Positions 1 through 7,573 of a DNA stretch of 32,557 bases are shown here, piece by piece (position 1 is the first letter of the stretch; each line of letters begins with the position of its first letter). Made by a program: the position numbers and the translations under genes. Where the stretch lies: contig JAFYAW010000002.1 of assembly GCA_017540505.1 (NCBI GenBank), forward strand, positions 1 to 32,557, written 5' to 3'. The stretch is from Bacteroidales bacterium. Its GTDB lineage: Bacteria > Bacteroidota > Bacteroidia > Bacteroidales > WCHB1-69. The notes below the pieces were generated by a model that was not told where the DNA came from, did not search any database, and was given only the letters and a program-made list of their open reading frames with translations.

Positions 1-1488
1 GAAGAAGCGGAAAAGATCAAGCCCATCGAGAAAATCAAGTTGGTCTGCATCCGTCAGAAAGATGACGATCCTGAACTGTACAAGCTGTTGGGCACCGACG
101 AAGAGCGCAAGAAACTCGATTTGCAATTCAAAGAGGAAAAGTCGAACTTCAAGATTGCCATCGTGGTGGATATGTGGATTACGGGGTTCGATGTGCCGTG
201 TTTGGATACCATGTACTGTTTCAAGCCGTTGCAAATGCATACGCTGATACAGACCATCAGTCGCGTCAACAGAAACTATCCGGGCAAGGATAAAGGTTTG
301 ATTGTCGATTATTTAGGCATCAAGAAAAAGTTCAACCAGGCGATGAAAAAATATGCCAATGGCGGACAGAACGAGACACCGGTGGAAACCATCGACAATG
401 CCGTGAAGCTGTTCAAAGACGAGTTGGATCTGCTTAGACGTATGTTTACGGGTTTTGAGTACAGCAGGTTCTTTATGGGTACGCCGTTGGAACAATTGAA
501 TGCCCTGCAGATGTCTGCCGAATACATCCAGCAAACCGAAGAGACCGAGAAGCGCTTTATGAAGCACACCCTTATCATGAAGTCGGCTTACAATATGTGC
601 AATAATGACGAACGAATCACAAAGGAGGAGATTGACGATGTGCATTTTTTCACGGCTGTTCGTTCCATCATATTCAAGACCACCACGGGTGTGTCGCCCG
701 ATGCCACGCAGATGAACCGCCATGTGTTGAAGTTGGTCAACGAGGCCTTGATTTCGGAAGAGGTGGTGGCCATCAACAACCTGCAGCTCAACGATGCCAA
801 GCAGATTGACTTGCTGGCATCACAGTATATGGACAAGTTGAAAAACCTGCCTTACAAGAACACGAAAGTCAAGCTGATGGAACAGCTTCTCAAGCGTGTG
901 ATTGACAGTGTGAAAAAGGTAAACAAGGTGAAGGCTATCAGCTTCACTGAGCGTCTGAACGAAATCATCGACATCTACAACGACCGTTCCGATGATATCG
1001 TGTTGGCCGACGAGATCGTGACCGAAGTCGCCAAACAGCTGGCCGATTTGTTCGAAGAAATCAAGAAAGACAGCGTTTTGCCGGAAGGCATTCCGGATAT
1101 TGAAGTGAAGGCTTTCTACGACATTCTGAAGTCTGTGGCCGAAAAGTATGGATTTCTGGACCAATACACCGAAGAGCAGTATATTGAGATTGCGCAAGCC
1201 GTCAAGGAAAAGGTAGATGACAGTTCCCAATTTATCGACTGGGACAAGCGTGCCGACATCAAGGCGCAGTTGAAGGTGCAGATTATCCTCACGCTCTCCA
1301 AGCACGGCTATCCGCCTGCCACCCGCGACGAGGTTTTCAAGGCCATCTTCGAGCAGGCGGAGAATTTCAAGAAGAATCGGGTGGAGAGAGATGAGGACTG
1401 CTCAAAATCCCACATAGTGAAATTGTACCCGATACAAGAAGGTGAACTGCCAATAGCGGCGGAAGATGAGATTAAATATGGGAAATAA
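1..1488 (+). CDS. hsdR: Type I restriction enzyme R subunit, C-terminal part (5' end outside window)
   Basis: The frame is already open at base 1, so this is the C-terminal ~495 residues of a longer protein. HsdR is the ATP-dependent DNA-translocating and cleaving subunit of a type I restriction-modification complex. The visible part starts in the second RecA-like helicase lobe: TGFDVP is helicase motif V and QTISRVNR is motif VI with its arginine finger, followed by a YLG turn typical of this family. The rest is a mainly helical C-terminal region that in HsdR contacts the HsdM/HsdS methylase. The nuclease and Walker A parts would lie upstream of the window. The stop is TAA at 1486. No hsdM or hsdS follows downstream, so they should be to the left. 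Identification as an HsdR-family helicase is firm; which subtype is not decidable here. Confidence 0.9.
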   Translation, partial: EEAEKIKPIEKIKLVCIRQKDDDPELYKLLGTDEERKKLDLQFKEEKSNFKIAIVVDMWITGFDVPCLDTMYCFKPLQMHTLIQTISRVNRNYPGKDKGLIVDYLGIKKKFNQAMKKYANGGQNETPVETIDNAVKLFKDELDLLRRMFTGFEYSRFFMGTPLEQLNALQMSAEYIQQTEETEKRFMKHTLIMKSAYNMCNNDERITKEEIDDVHFFTAVRSIIFKTTTGVSPDATQMNRHVLKLVNEALISEEVVAINNLQLNDAKQIDLLASQYMDKLKNLPYKNTKVKLMEQLLKRVIDSVKKVNKVKAISFTERLNEIIDIYNDRSDDIVLADEIVTEVAKQLADLFEEIKKDSVLPEGIPDIEVKAFYDILKSVAEKYGFLDQYTEEQYIEIAQAVKEKVDDSSQFIDWDKRADIKAQLKVQIILTLSKHGYPPATRDEVFKAIFEQAENFKKNRVERDEDCSKSHIVKLYPIQEGELPIAAEDEIKYGK

Positions 1489-1556
1489 TAAGGTTGTAGG
1501 AGAACAACCTATCCCTATTTTTCTAATTTTGCCCTTTGATTTACAAAACCACAATT

Positions 1557-2139
1557 CTTATAAAAGCCACCCTCTCCTCCTCGCTTGCCTTCTCTTTGCA
1601 GGTACCGTTTTCGCCCAACAACACCTCTCCTTCAAGGGTGTGCCCATCAATGGAACACTAAAAGAGTACACCGACGCTATGGTGAAAGTCGGGTTCCATT
1701 ATGAAAGAACACAAGACGGAGTATGTCTATTCTCTCTGGTGATTTTGCTGGGTTTAAGAACTATATAGTTGGTGTTTCTACTCTGAAAAACTGCGATGTG
1801 GTTTGTCATATCGCTGTGCTTTTTCCTGACAAAGAGACTTGATCAGCAGTGTTAATCGATTATGAGCACCTTAAAACGATTCTTACCGAAAAATATGGTA
1901 CACCATCGGATTCAAAGGAGATGTTTACTGGTTATGTTGGAGATAATCACAACGGTCTTATCATGCATGCATTGAAAGACGGAGAACACGTGTGGTACAC
2001 ATCTTTTGTCACTGAATTAGGTGAGATTGAACTGTCTATAATAGCTGACACAAAATACGATACTGGTTGCGTTCGCCTTTCATACTACGACAAGGCAAAC
2101 TCTGAGAAGGTTCGCAACGCGGTCATGGACGACCTGTAA
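1557..2139 (+). pseudogene. Decayed copy of the secreted-protein family intact at 3441-4019
   Basis: Base-by-base comparison with the intact gene at 3441 shows the same protein throughout, including the signal peptide (LLFAGTVFAQ), FKGVPINGTLKEYTDAMVK, EKYGTPSDS and the C-terminal RLSYYDKANSEKV. Three lesions are visible. The start codon is lost by deletion of the G of ATG near 1562. Two extra bases at about 1721-1725 shift the frame. A TGG codon has become TGA at 1840-1842. The short upstream flank resembles that of the intact gene too, so the copy probably arose by duplication including some leader sequence. The remaining open stretches are fragments and should not be annotated as genes. 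The family is an unnamed secreted or periplasmic one; its function is unknown to me. Confidence 0.88.
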
Positions 2140-2204
2140 CGGTCTGCTTCCCGTTTCGCCCATACCCCGCTGGGGTGTGACACCCACGCCCCCACCCGCC
2201 CAAC

Positions 2205-2255
2205 CTCCTTCCATGTGCCGATAAGAGGCACGCCCTTGAAGGTCAAGTGCCGGGC
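2205..2255 (-). pseudogene. 17-codon scrap of the same secreted-protein family, opposite strand
   Basis: Read on the minus strand this stretch gives ARHLTFKGVPLIGTWKE, which matches AQQHLSFKGVPINGTLKE of the family at 1557 and 3441 in 12 or so positions. It is preceded in frame by a TAA and followed by unrelated sequence, so only this core survives. The match is short, but the FKGVP..GT.KE block is the most conserved part of the two longer copies. The rest of 2140-2389 contains only small hairpins, among them GGGTGT-G-ACACCC, and no gene I can support. Confidence 0.5.
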
Positions 2256-2389
2256 TTACAACATGACACCTCCACAAGGAGACAAGACCATCATGGATGC
2301 CATAATTCAATTATTATGTTATACATCCGATATTTTAACGATGCAAATAACGTCTTTGTCACCGACACATGGTGTCAGCATAAAAAAAC

Positions 2390-2418
2390 ATTCCACTGAC
2401 AAAATCTGTCAGTGGAAT
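2390..2418. promoter_or_regulatory. Perfect 12-bp-arm palindrome upstream of the WYL regulator (probable operator)
   Basis: The arms are ATTCCACTGACA and TGTCAGTGGAAT with a 5-base spacer AAATC. The right arm ends 4 bases before the -7 box at 2423, so the palindrome covers the -33 to -7 spacer of that promoter. No T-run follows, so it is not a terminator. A protein bound here should block RNA polymerase. Autoregulation by the WYL protein encoded immediately downstream is the simplest inference. Confidence 0.7.
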
Positions 2419-2422
2419 ATTG

Positions 2423-2430
2423 TACTTTTG
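2423..2430 (+). promoter_or_regulatory. Bacteroidetes -7 box (TACTTTTG) for the WYL regulator
   Basis: TACTTTTG fits TAnnTTTG and lies 22 bases before the ATG at 2452, giving a short leader. The palindrome at 2390-2418 overlaps its upstream half. Confidence 0.6.
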
Positions 2431-2451
2431 CCCGTCGAAAAAACATCTGTC

Positions 2452-3354
2452 ATGGACCAACCGAGAATCGTACGGGAACTGCAGCTCCTGATGCTGCTCG
2501 CGAACAACCGATACATGAACAAGACGGACGTGTGCCGCCATTTCGGCTTCAGCGAGCGAACGTTCTTCCGCTACCTTGACACCTTCCGCGAGGCGGGTTT
2601 CGCCGTGAAACGCAACGAATACAACGTCTATCGCATCGAGACCTCCACCAACAAGATGTCACGGCAACTCAGCGAACTGCTCCATTTTTCCGAAGAGGAG
2701 GAAACCATCCTCCGATACGCCATCGACTCCATCGACCCCGACACCAAATCGAAAGAATCGCTGAAAAAGAAACTCTACGCACTATACGACTATAAGGTCA
2801 TCAGCGACCTAGGGATAGGCAAGCGGCTCCGGCAAACCATCCGCGATCTGGCCACCGCCATCGCCGAACGCAAACAGACCGTCCTGGTGGGCTACCGCTC
2901 GGGCCACAGCAACACCACCACCGACAGACTGGTGGAGCCGTACGCGTTCACACCCGACCACGACCAGGTTTGGTGCTATGAGCTGGATTCGCACATGGTG
3001 AAGACATTCAAAATCTCCAGAATCCAGAAAGTGAACATCTTAGAGGCATCCTGGCAAAACGAGAATCTTCACAAGACCGGCTTTGTGGACGTTTTCCGCA
3101 TGCACGGCACACAGCGTTTCCCGGTGCGGCTCCGCCTTTCCGTGCGTGCCGCCAGCCTGCTGCAAGAAGAATACCCTCTTTCCACTTCATTCCTGAAAGA
3201 GGCGGAAGGCGGCTATTTCCTTTTAGAAACAGATGTATGCCGCTTTGAAGGGGTGACACGCTTCATTCTCGGCCTCTATGATGACATCGAGATTCTTGGG
3301 GGCGACGACCTCCGTGTCCATGTGCAATACAAGATTAAAATGCTGAACCGGTAA
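2452..3354 (+). CDS. WYL-domain transcriptional regulator with N-terminal winged helix
   Basis: The start is taken as ATG 2452 (300 residues). An open frame continues upstream to a GTG at 2215, but it would run through the promoter and the palindrome, and that added part has no family character. Residues ~5-60 form a winged helix-turn-helix (LQLLMLLANNRYMNKTDVCRHFGFSERTFFRYLDTFREAGF). The middle part carries a WYL-like ligand-binding domain (VEPYAFTPDHDQVWCYELDS...TFKISRIQKV) in which the WYL triad reads WCY. A WCX-like C-terminal part follows (FPVRLRLSVRAASLLQEEYPLS). Proteins of this build bind DNA and sense nucleotides or nucleic acid, and many control defence genes. Its position beside an hsdR and its own palindrome fits an autoregulated accessory-region regulator, but the target genes are not shown by the sequence. 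Confidence 0.85.
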   Translation: MDQPRIVRELQLLMLLANNRYMNKTDVCRHFGFSERTFFRYLDTFREAGFAVKRNEYNVYRIETSTNKMSRQLSELLHFSEEEETILRYAIDSIDPDTKSKESLKKKLYALYDYKVISDLGIGKRLRQTIRDLATAIAERKQTVLVGYRSGHSNTTTDRLVEPYAFTPDHDQVWCYELDSHMVKTFKISRIQKVNILEASWQNENLHKTGFVDVFRMHGTQRFPVRLRLSVRAASLLQEEYPLSTSFLKEAEGGYFLLETDVCRFEGVTRFILGLYDDIEILGGDDLRVHVQYKIKMLNR

Positions 3355-3440
3355 AGCGCCAAAAACGAATTTATGACAACTACTTGTTTTTCATACAATA
3401 AACAACTGACAAAAACCCAAGAACCATAACACAATCCATT

Positions 3441-4019
3441 ATGAAAAAACACCTCATCCTCCTCGTCTGCATTCTCTTCGCAGGCACCATCTTCGCCCAA
3501 CAACACCTCTCCTTCAAAGGTGTGCCCATCAACGGCACGTTGCAAGAATACACCAATGCCATGGTGAAAGCCGGATTCCATTACGAAGGCACCCAAGATG
3601 GCGTTTCTATTCTGTCAGGCGATTTCGCTGGATACAAAGGCTGTACAGTTGGTGTATCCACCCTGAAGAACCTCGATGTGGTCAGCCGTATTGCCGTCCT
3701 CTTCCCCAACAAAGACACTTGGTCGGCAGTGCTTGGCGATTATGAACACCTCAAAGCAATGCTCACCGAAAAGTACGGCACGCCATCGGACTCGCAAGAA
3801 AGGTTCAAAAATTATACTGGAAATTACGACAATAGTCTTGTTATGTACGCTTTGGAAGATGACGAATACGTGTGGTACACTACTTTCACCACTGAATTGG
3901 GTGATATTGAGTTGACCATTATGGCTGGAACAGAATATGGTACCGCTTGCGTCCGCCTTTCCTATTACGATAAGGCCAATTCTGAGAAGGTGCACAGTGC
4001 GGCGATGGATGATTTGTAA
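3441..4019 (+). CDS. Secreted hypothetical protein (intact member of the FKGVP family)
   Basis: 192 residues. A clear signal peptide (MKKHLILLVCILFAGTIFAQ) is followed by the conserved FKGVPINGTLQEYTNAMVKAGFHY block, a central strand-rich region (GCTVGVSTLKNLDVVSRIAVLFP) and the EHLKAMLTEKYGTPSD and RLSYYDKANSEKV motifs. It therefore acts outside the cytoplasm, probably in the periplasm. Similar proteins are common hypothetical genes in Bacteroidetes; I know of no established function. A decayed tandem copy lies at 1557 and a scrap at 2205, so the locus has undergone duplication and decay, with this as the surviving copy. No clear TAnnTTTG box was found in the 86-base gap after the WYL gene. 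The next gene starts 55 bases downstream. Confidence 0.8.
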   Translation: MKKHLILLVCILFAGTIFAQQHLSFKGVPINGTLQEYTNAMVKAGFHYEGTQDGVSILSGDFAGYKGCTVGVSTLKNLDVVSRIAVLFPNKDTWSAVLGDYEHLKAMLTEKYGTPSDSQERFKNYTGNYDNSLVMYALEDDEYVWYTTFTTELGDIELTIMAGTEYGTACVRLSYYDKANSEKVHSAAMDDL

Positions 4020-4074
4020 AAATTGCTTCCCATTAGATTTTCGCATTTGCACATTTTAACCAAAACCCCTCACA

Positions 4075-4617
4075 ATGAAAAAAACAATCATTTTCATTTC
4101 CGCACTTGTTGCTTTTATACTTCTCTACTTCTATCTTTTTAAGGTTCCTTCTAAACGCGAACTGCAAGAGCAGATAAACCAGTTGCAACAAGAGGTGGCT
4201 GCCTTGCAAGAGATGAACGGCCTGCCCTCGTCGTATGAAACTGATTCCGTTGTCGCGACAAAGCCATCCTATTCCAAGCAGGAAAAATCCAAACAGCCAG
4301 CTTCACAAAGGACAAACAGCGACAACAGGGGGACCGTTAAAACGGCACAAAAGAACAATGAAGAAGTGGCTGTGGAGGCTATCCAGTATTGCCTCAAAAT
4401 GTATGTGCCTGACCTCAAATACACCAATATCCGTTCGTTGCCAAAATCGGATGGGACCGTGGATGTAATCATTGATTTTAAAGAAAAATATACCGGGAAT
4501 GCAACACATACATACTATAATGTCACGGTGTATTCAAACAAAGAATTTAGAGTAAACAGTTGGAGAGGAGATTCCGACGGAGATTTTCCATACGGTTCAA
4601 AGATGATGCTGCCGTAA
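4075..4617 (+). CDS. Membrane-anchored coiled-coil hypothetical protein
   Basis: 180 residues. Residues ~4-23 form a single hydrophobic anchor (IIFISALVAFILLYFYLF) followed by KVPSKR. A short coiled coil (ELQEQINQLQQEVAALQEM, ~28-48) comes next, then a Ser/Lys/Gln/Thr-rich linker to ~90 that should be disordered. A C-terminal globular part (~95-180, EVAVEAIQYCLKMYVPDLKYTNIRSLP...VDVIIDFKEKYTGN) follows. The C-terminal part looks like a small alpha/beta domain, but I do not recognise the family. It is probably an inner-membrane protein with its bulk in the periplasm. It sits between a secreted protein and a NERD protein on the same strand, and may share a transcript with the former. Confidence 0.75.
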   Translation: MKKTIIFISALVAFILLYFYLFKVPSKRELQEQINQLQQEVAALQEMNGLPSSYETDSVVATKPSYSKQEKSKQPASQRTNSDNRGTVKTAQKNNEEVAVEAIQYCLKMYVPDLKYTNIRSLPKSDGTVDVIIDFKEKYTGNATHTYYNVTVYSNKEFRVNSWRGDSDGDFPYGSKMMLP

Positions 4618-4683
4618 TGTCTGGATGTTTTTACTTACTCTTCACAAAAGATTGAATTGCATTTTACTGCATAATATCCTGCC

Positions 4684-5427
4684 ATGAATCTCCATATCCT
4701 CCTCATAATAGCCTTTGTCGCCGTTTTTGTTGCCCTGCTTCGGCTTCTTCCATCCAAAGGCGAAATGGGCGAGAAACGTGTTGCCGGGATCCTATCGAGG
4801 TTGCCACGCGACAAATACCAAATTATGAATGATTTGCTTATCCACCATGCCAATGGGCACACTTCCCAGATTGACCATGTGGTGGTGTCGGAATATGGCA
4901 TCTTTGTTATTGAGACCAAGAATTATTCGGGCTGGATATATGGTGGGGCCAACAGCGAATATTGGACCCAAAACATCTATGGCAAGAAATATCAGTTGTA
5001 TAATCCTATCCAGCAAAACCAAGGCCATGTAAGAGCACTCCGCCGCATTTTGAAAGATTTGCCCTCCGATATGTTCATTTCCATTGTGGCATTTTCCAGA
5101 CGAGCCACATTAAAAAACCGATACTTAGACAATGTGGTCTATTGGAATCAAATTAACAGAGTGATCCAATCCTATTCGCAAAAACGCATGTCCGCCGAAC
5201 AAGTTCAGCACACATTCAACACCTTGCAGGAGGCCAATAATACCTCCAAGGATTCCCGGAAACAGCATGTCCACAATGTTCGGGGGCAAATCTATAAAAG
5301 CTATGTTGCTGTTAGCAATGGTTACTGTCCTCGCTGCGGCGGAAAACTTGTGTTACGGAGTGGACAATATGGGAATTTCTATGGCTGCAGCAATTATCCG
5401 CGATGCAAGTATACACATCCAGTATAA
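4684..5427 (+). CDS. NERD-domain protein with membrane anchor and topoisomerase-type zinc ribbon
   Basis: 247 residues in three parts. Residues ~3-22 are a transmembrane segment. Residues ~27-150 are a NERD (nuclease-related) domain, with the GEMGEKRVA start, QIDHVVVSEYGIFVIETKNYSGWIYG holding the D...E-x-K pattern of restriction-endonuclease-like folds, and QYNPIQQN-type region downstream (QLYNPIQQNQGHVRAL). The C-terminus is a four-cysteine zinc ribbon of the topoisomerase I type (C215, C218, C235, C241; YCPRCGG...FYGCSNYPRC). The family is inferred to act on DNA, but its biological role is poorly defined. The combination places a putative nuclease at the membrane. It lies in the same accessory stretch as hsdR and the WYL regulator, so a role against foreign DNA is possible but unproven. 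Confidence 0.85.
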   Translation: MNLHILLIIAFVAVFVALLRLLPSKGEMGEKRVAGILSRLPRDKYQIMNDLLIHHANGHTSQIDHVVVSEYGIFVIETKNYSGWIYGGANSEYWTQNIYGKKYQLYNPIQQNQGHVRALRRILKDLPSDMFISIVAFSRRATLKNRYLDNVVYWNQINRVIQSYSQKRMSAEQVQHTFNTLQEANNTSKDSRKQHVHNVRGQIYKSYVAVSNGYCPRCGGKLVLRSGQYGNFYGCSNYPRCKYTHPV

Positions 5428-5508
5428 TAATCACAGCACCTATTCTTTTCCAACACATTGGCTAATCGCCAATCGTCCCTATGCTCCCACGAGATACGAA
5501 AAAAAGAA

Positions 5509-5516
5509 TACCTTTG
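5509..5516 (+). promoter_or_regulatory. -7 box TACCTTTG upstream of mltG
   Basis: TACCTTTG followed by CACC lies 60 bases before the mltG start and fits the Bacteroidetes TAnnTTTG box. The preceding gap (5428-5508) holds only a small hairpin (TTGGC/GCCAA) and no gene. Confidence 0.6.
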
Positions 5517-5575
5517 CACCCCGAAAAATTCGGAATTACATTTATCATTAAAAACCGTCTTTATCGTTGATTCAC

Positions 5576-6598
5576 ATGAAGAAAACGCTGATTATCCTCG
5601 GCATCATCCTGTTCCTGCTCGGCGCGGGAGGCGTGGCCGCCGCCTACTACATCCTCTTCGCACCCAACACCCAGAACACGAAGGACATCACCGTGAGCGT
5701 GCCGCGCAACGCCACGCTGGCCGACGTGATGGACGCCTTCGACAATCAAGAGATTCTCAAGAATGAGAGCACTTTCGGTCTGGCCGTCAAGATCATGCGC
5801 TTCAAGACCATGCGCTGCGGGAAATACAACATCACCCCGCGGATGCGCAACTATGATCTGGTACGCATGCTCCGCGCAGGCCAGCACTACCCCGTGAAGT
5901 TCTCCTTCAACAACATCCGCACCATGCGCCAGTTTGTGGACCATGTGGGCAATCGCTTCTTCTTTGAGCCCAAAGAACTCGCAGCCCTGCTGCTCGACCC
6001 GGACTTCCTCCAAAAATACAACGTGACCCCGGCCACTGCCCCCACCCTCTTCATCCCCAACACCTACGAGATATTCTACGATGTGACCCCCGAAGAGTTC
6101 ATCGACAAACTATACAGCTACACGAAGCACTTCTGGAACGAACGCCGCAGGGCCCTGGCCGACTCCATCGGGCTGACACCCGTGGAGGTGGCCACGCTGG
6201 CCTCCATCGTGGAGGAGGAGAATTTCCGTCCCTCCGAGAAAGCCGTCATCGCCGGCCTCTACATCAACCGTCTCCGGAAAGGGATGCTGCTGCAGTCGGA
6301 CCCCACCGTGAAATACGCCATCCATGACTTCGCCCGCCAACGCATTCTCAACAGCGACCTCCAGGTGGAATCGCCCTACAACACCTACAAATACAAGGGC
6401 CTGCCCCCTGGACCCATCCGCATTCCGGAGGCCTCCACCATGGACTCGGTGCTCCACTACCGGCACCACAACTACCTCTACATGTGTGCCAAGGAGGACT
6501 TCTCCGGCTACCACAACTTCACGGCCAGTGCCGCCGAGCACGCCCGTAACGCCGCACGCTACCGTGCCGCCCTCAACAAACAGAACATCAAACGATAA
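5576..6598 (+). CDS. mltG: Endolytic murein transglycosylase MltG (YceG family)
   Basis: ATG 5576 is chosen over a TTG three codons upstream because it begins the normal MKKTLIILGIILF membrane anchor (residues ~4-27); 340 residues is the usual length. MltG cleaves nascent peptidoglycan strands in the periplasm and is thought to end glycan-strand growth. The YceG catalytic region is clear: ASIVEEEN at 209-216, with E213 in the place of the catalytic glutamate of the family, then INRLRKGMLLQSDPTVKYA and the YNTYKYKGLPPGPI signature. The C-terminal DYLY/H-F-like region is present as NYLYMCAKEDFSGYHNFT. The ROK kinase gene begins 6 bases after the stop, so the two are probably cotranscribed from the promoter at 5509. 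Confidence 0.95.
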   Translation: MKKTLIILGIILFLLGAGGVAAAYYILFAPNTQNTKDITVSVPRNATLADVMDAFDNQEILKNESTFGLAVKIMRFKTMRCGKYNITPRMRNYDLVRMLRAGQHYPVKFSFNNIRTMRQFVDHVGNRFFFEPKELAALLLDPDFLQKYNVTPATAPTLFIPNTYEIFYDVTPEEFIDKLYSYTKHFWNERRRALADSIGLTPVEVATLASIVEEENFRPSEKAVIAGLYINRLRKGMLLQSDPTVKYAIHDFARQRILNSDLQVESPYNTYKYKGLPPGPIRIPEASTMDSVLHYRHHNYLYMCAKEDFSGYHNFTASAAEHARNAARYRAALNKQNIKR

Positions 6599-6604
6599 CC
6601 CCTT

Positions 6605-7573
6605 ATGAACCACTATTCCATCGGCATTGACATCGGCGGCACCAACACCGACATCGGGCTGGTGAGCGGTTCCGGTCAGGTAGTGCGCCGCCGCCGGCTT
6701 CCCACCACCGAATACCACACCGCCGCCGACTACATGCGCGCCATCGGGGAGACTATCCAACAACTGATGGCGGAACAGGAGCTGCCCAGCATCCGCAGCA
6801 TCGGCATCGGAGCACCCAACGGAAACCCGCAGACCGGCAGCATCGAGGCCGACACGCCCAACCTCAACATCAAGGAGAGCATTCCCTTCCGGGAGGTGCT
6901 GGGCGAACGCTTTCATGTGCCGGTGGCTTTAGACAACGACGCCAACGCCGCTGCCTTCGGGGAGATGATCTACGGCGGGGCCAAGAACCTGCGCCACTTC
7001 ATCATGCTCACGATGGGCACGGGTATCGGCAGCGGCATTGTCATCAACCGGCAGATCCTGCACGGCAGCACCGGCACCGCCGGCGAACTCGGACACGCCA
7101 TCGTGCAACCCGAAGGCCGCCTGTGCGGATGTGGACGCAAAGGCTGCATTGAGATGTACGCCTCCGCCCGCGGCATCTGCCAGAACTATATGGACGCCGC
7201 CGCCCGCGTGCAGCAGCCCCTGACCGCCGAGGCAACACAAGCCCTCACCTGCCAGATGGTCGGCGAGGCCGCCCTCACCGGCGACCCCATCGCCCTTGCC
7301 GCCTACGACACCACCGCCTACTGGTTGGGCATCGCCTTAGCCAATGCTGTGGCATTCTCAGCCCCGGAAGCCATCTTCCTGATGGGCGGACCCACACGCG
7401 CCGGCGAGGCTCTGATGAAACCCCTGAAACACTATTTTGAGGAAAATCTGCTTTTCCTATATAAAAACAGGGTACAATTGCGCTTCTCCGAACTGAACCT
7501 CAACGAGGCCGCCATCCTCGGAACCGCCGCCCTCGGCGAAGCCGCTACTTCTGCGGCTCCACATGCACAATAA
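6605..7573 (+). CDS. ROK-family sugar kinase (glucokinase-like)
   Basis: 322 residues. The N-terminal ATP-binding motif DIGGTNTDIG (D9 onward) and the ROK zinc site GHAIVQPEGRLCGCGRKGCIE (cysteines 174, 176 and 181, with the histidine upstream) are complete. VALDNDANAAAFGE carries the catalytic aspartate region, and LTMGTGIGSGIVI is the phosphate-binding turn. The family phosphorylates glucose, N-acetylglucosamine or N-acetylmannosamine, or acts as a repressor. There is no N-terminal helix-turn-helix here, so a kinase is expected. The exact sugar cannot be told. The context directly behind mltG makes an amino-sugar from wall recycling plausible, but this is inference. Its last 29 bases overlap the end of the convergent CDF gene. 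Confidence 0.9.
   Translation: MNHYSIGIDIGGTNTDIGLVSGSGQVVRRRRLPTTEYHTAADYMRAIGETIQQLMAEQELPSIRSIGIGAPNGNPQTGSIEADTPNLNIKESIPFREVLGERFHVPVALDNDANAAAFGEMIYGGAKNLRHFIMLTMGTGIGSGIVINRQILHGSTGTAGELGHAIVQPEGRLCGCGRKGCIEMYASARGICQNYMDAAARVQQPLTAEATQALTCQMVGEAALTGDPIALAAYDTTAYWLGIALANAVAFSAPEAIFLMGGPTRAGEALMKPLKHYFEENLLFLYKNRVQLRFSELNLNEAAILGTAALGEAATSAAPHAQ

Noticed and set aside
2215-2451. N-terminal extension of the WYL regulator from GTG 2215
   Set aside because: It would be translated through the promoter box and the palindrome, and the extra residues show no family character.
6110-6916. 268-residue minus-strand ORF across mltG and the ROK gene
   Set aside because: It is antisense to two genes with intact motifs, and is Gly/Val/His-rich as expected of a shadow frame.
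7545-7573. Tail-to-tail overlap of the ROK and CDF genes as a regulatory device
   Set aside because: Short convergent overlaps are common, and nothing in the sequence points to antisense control.
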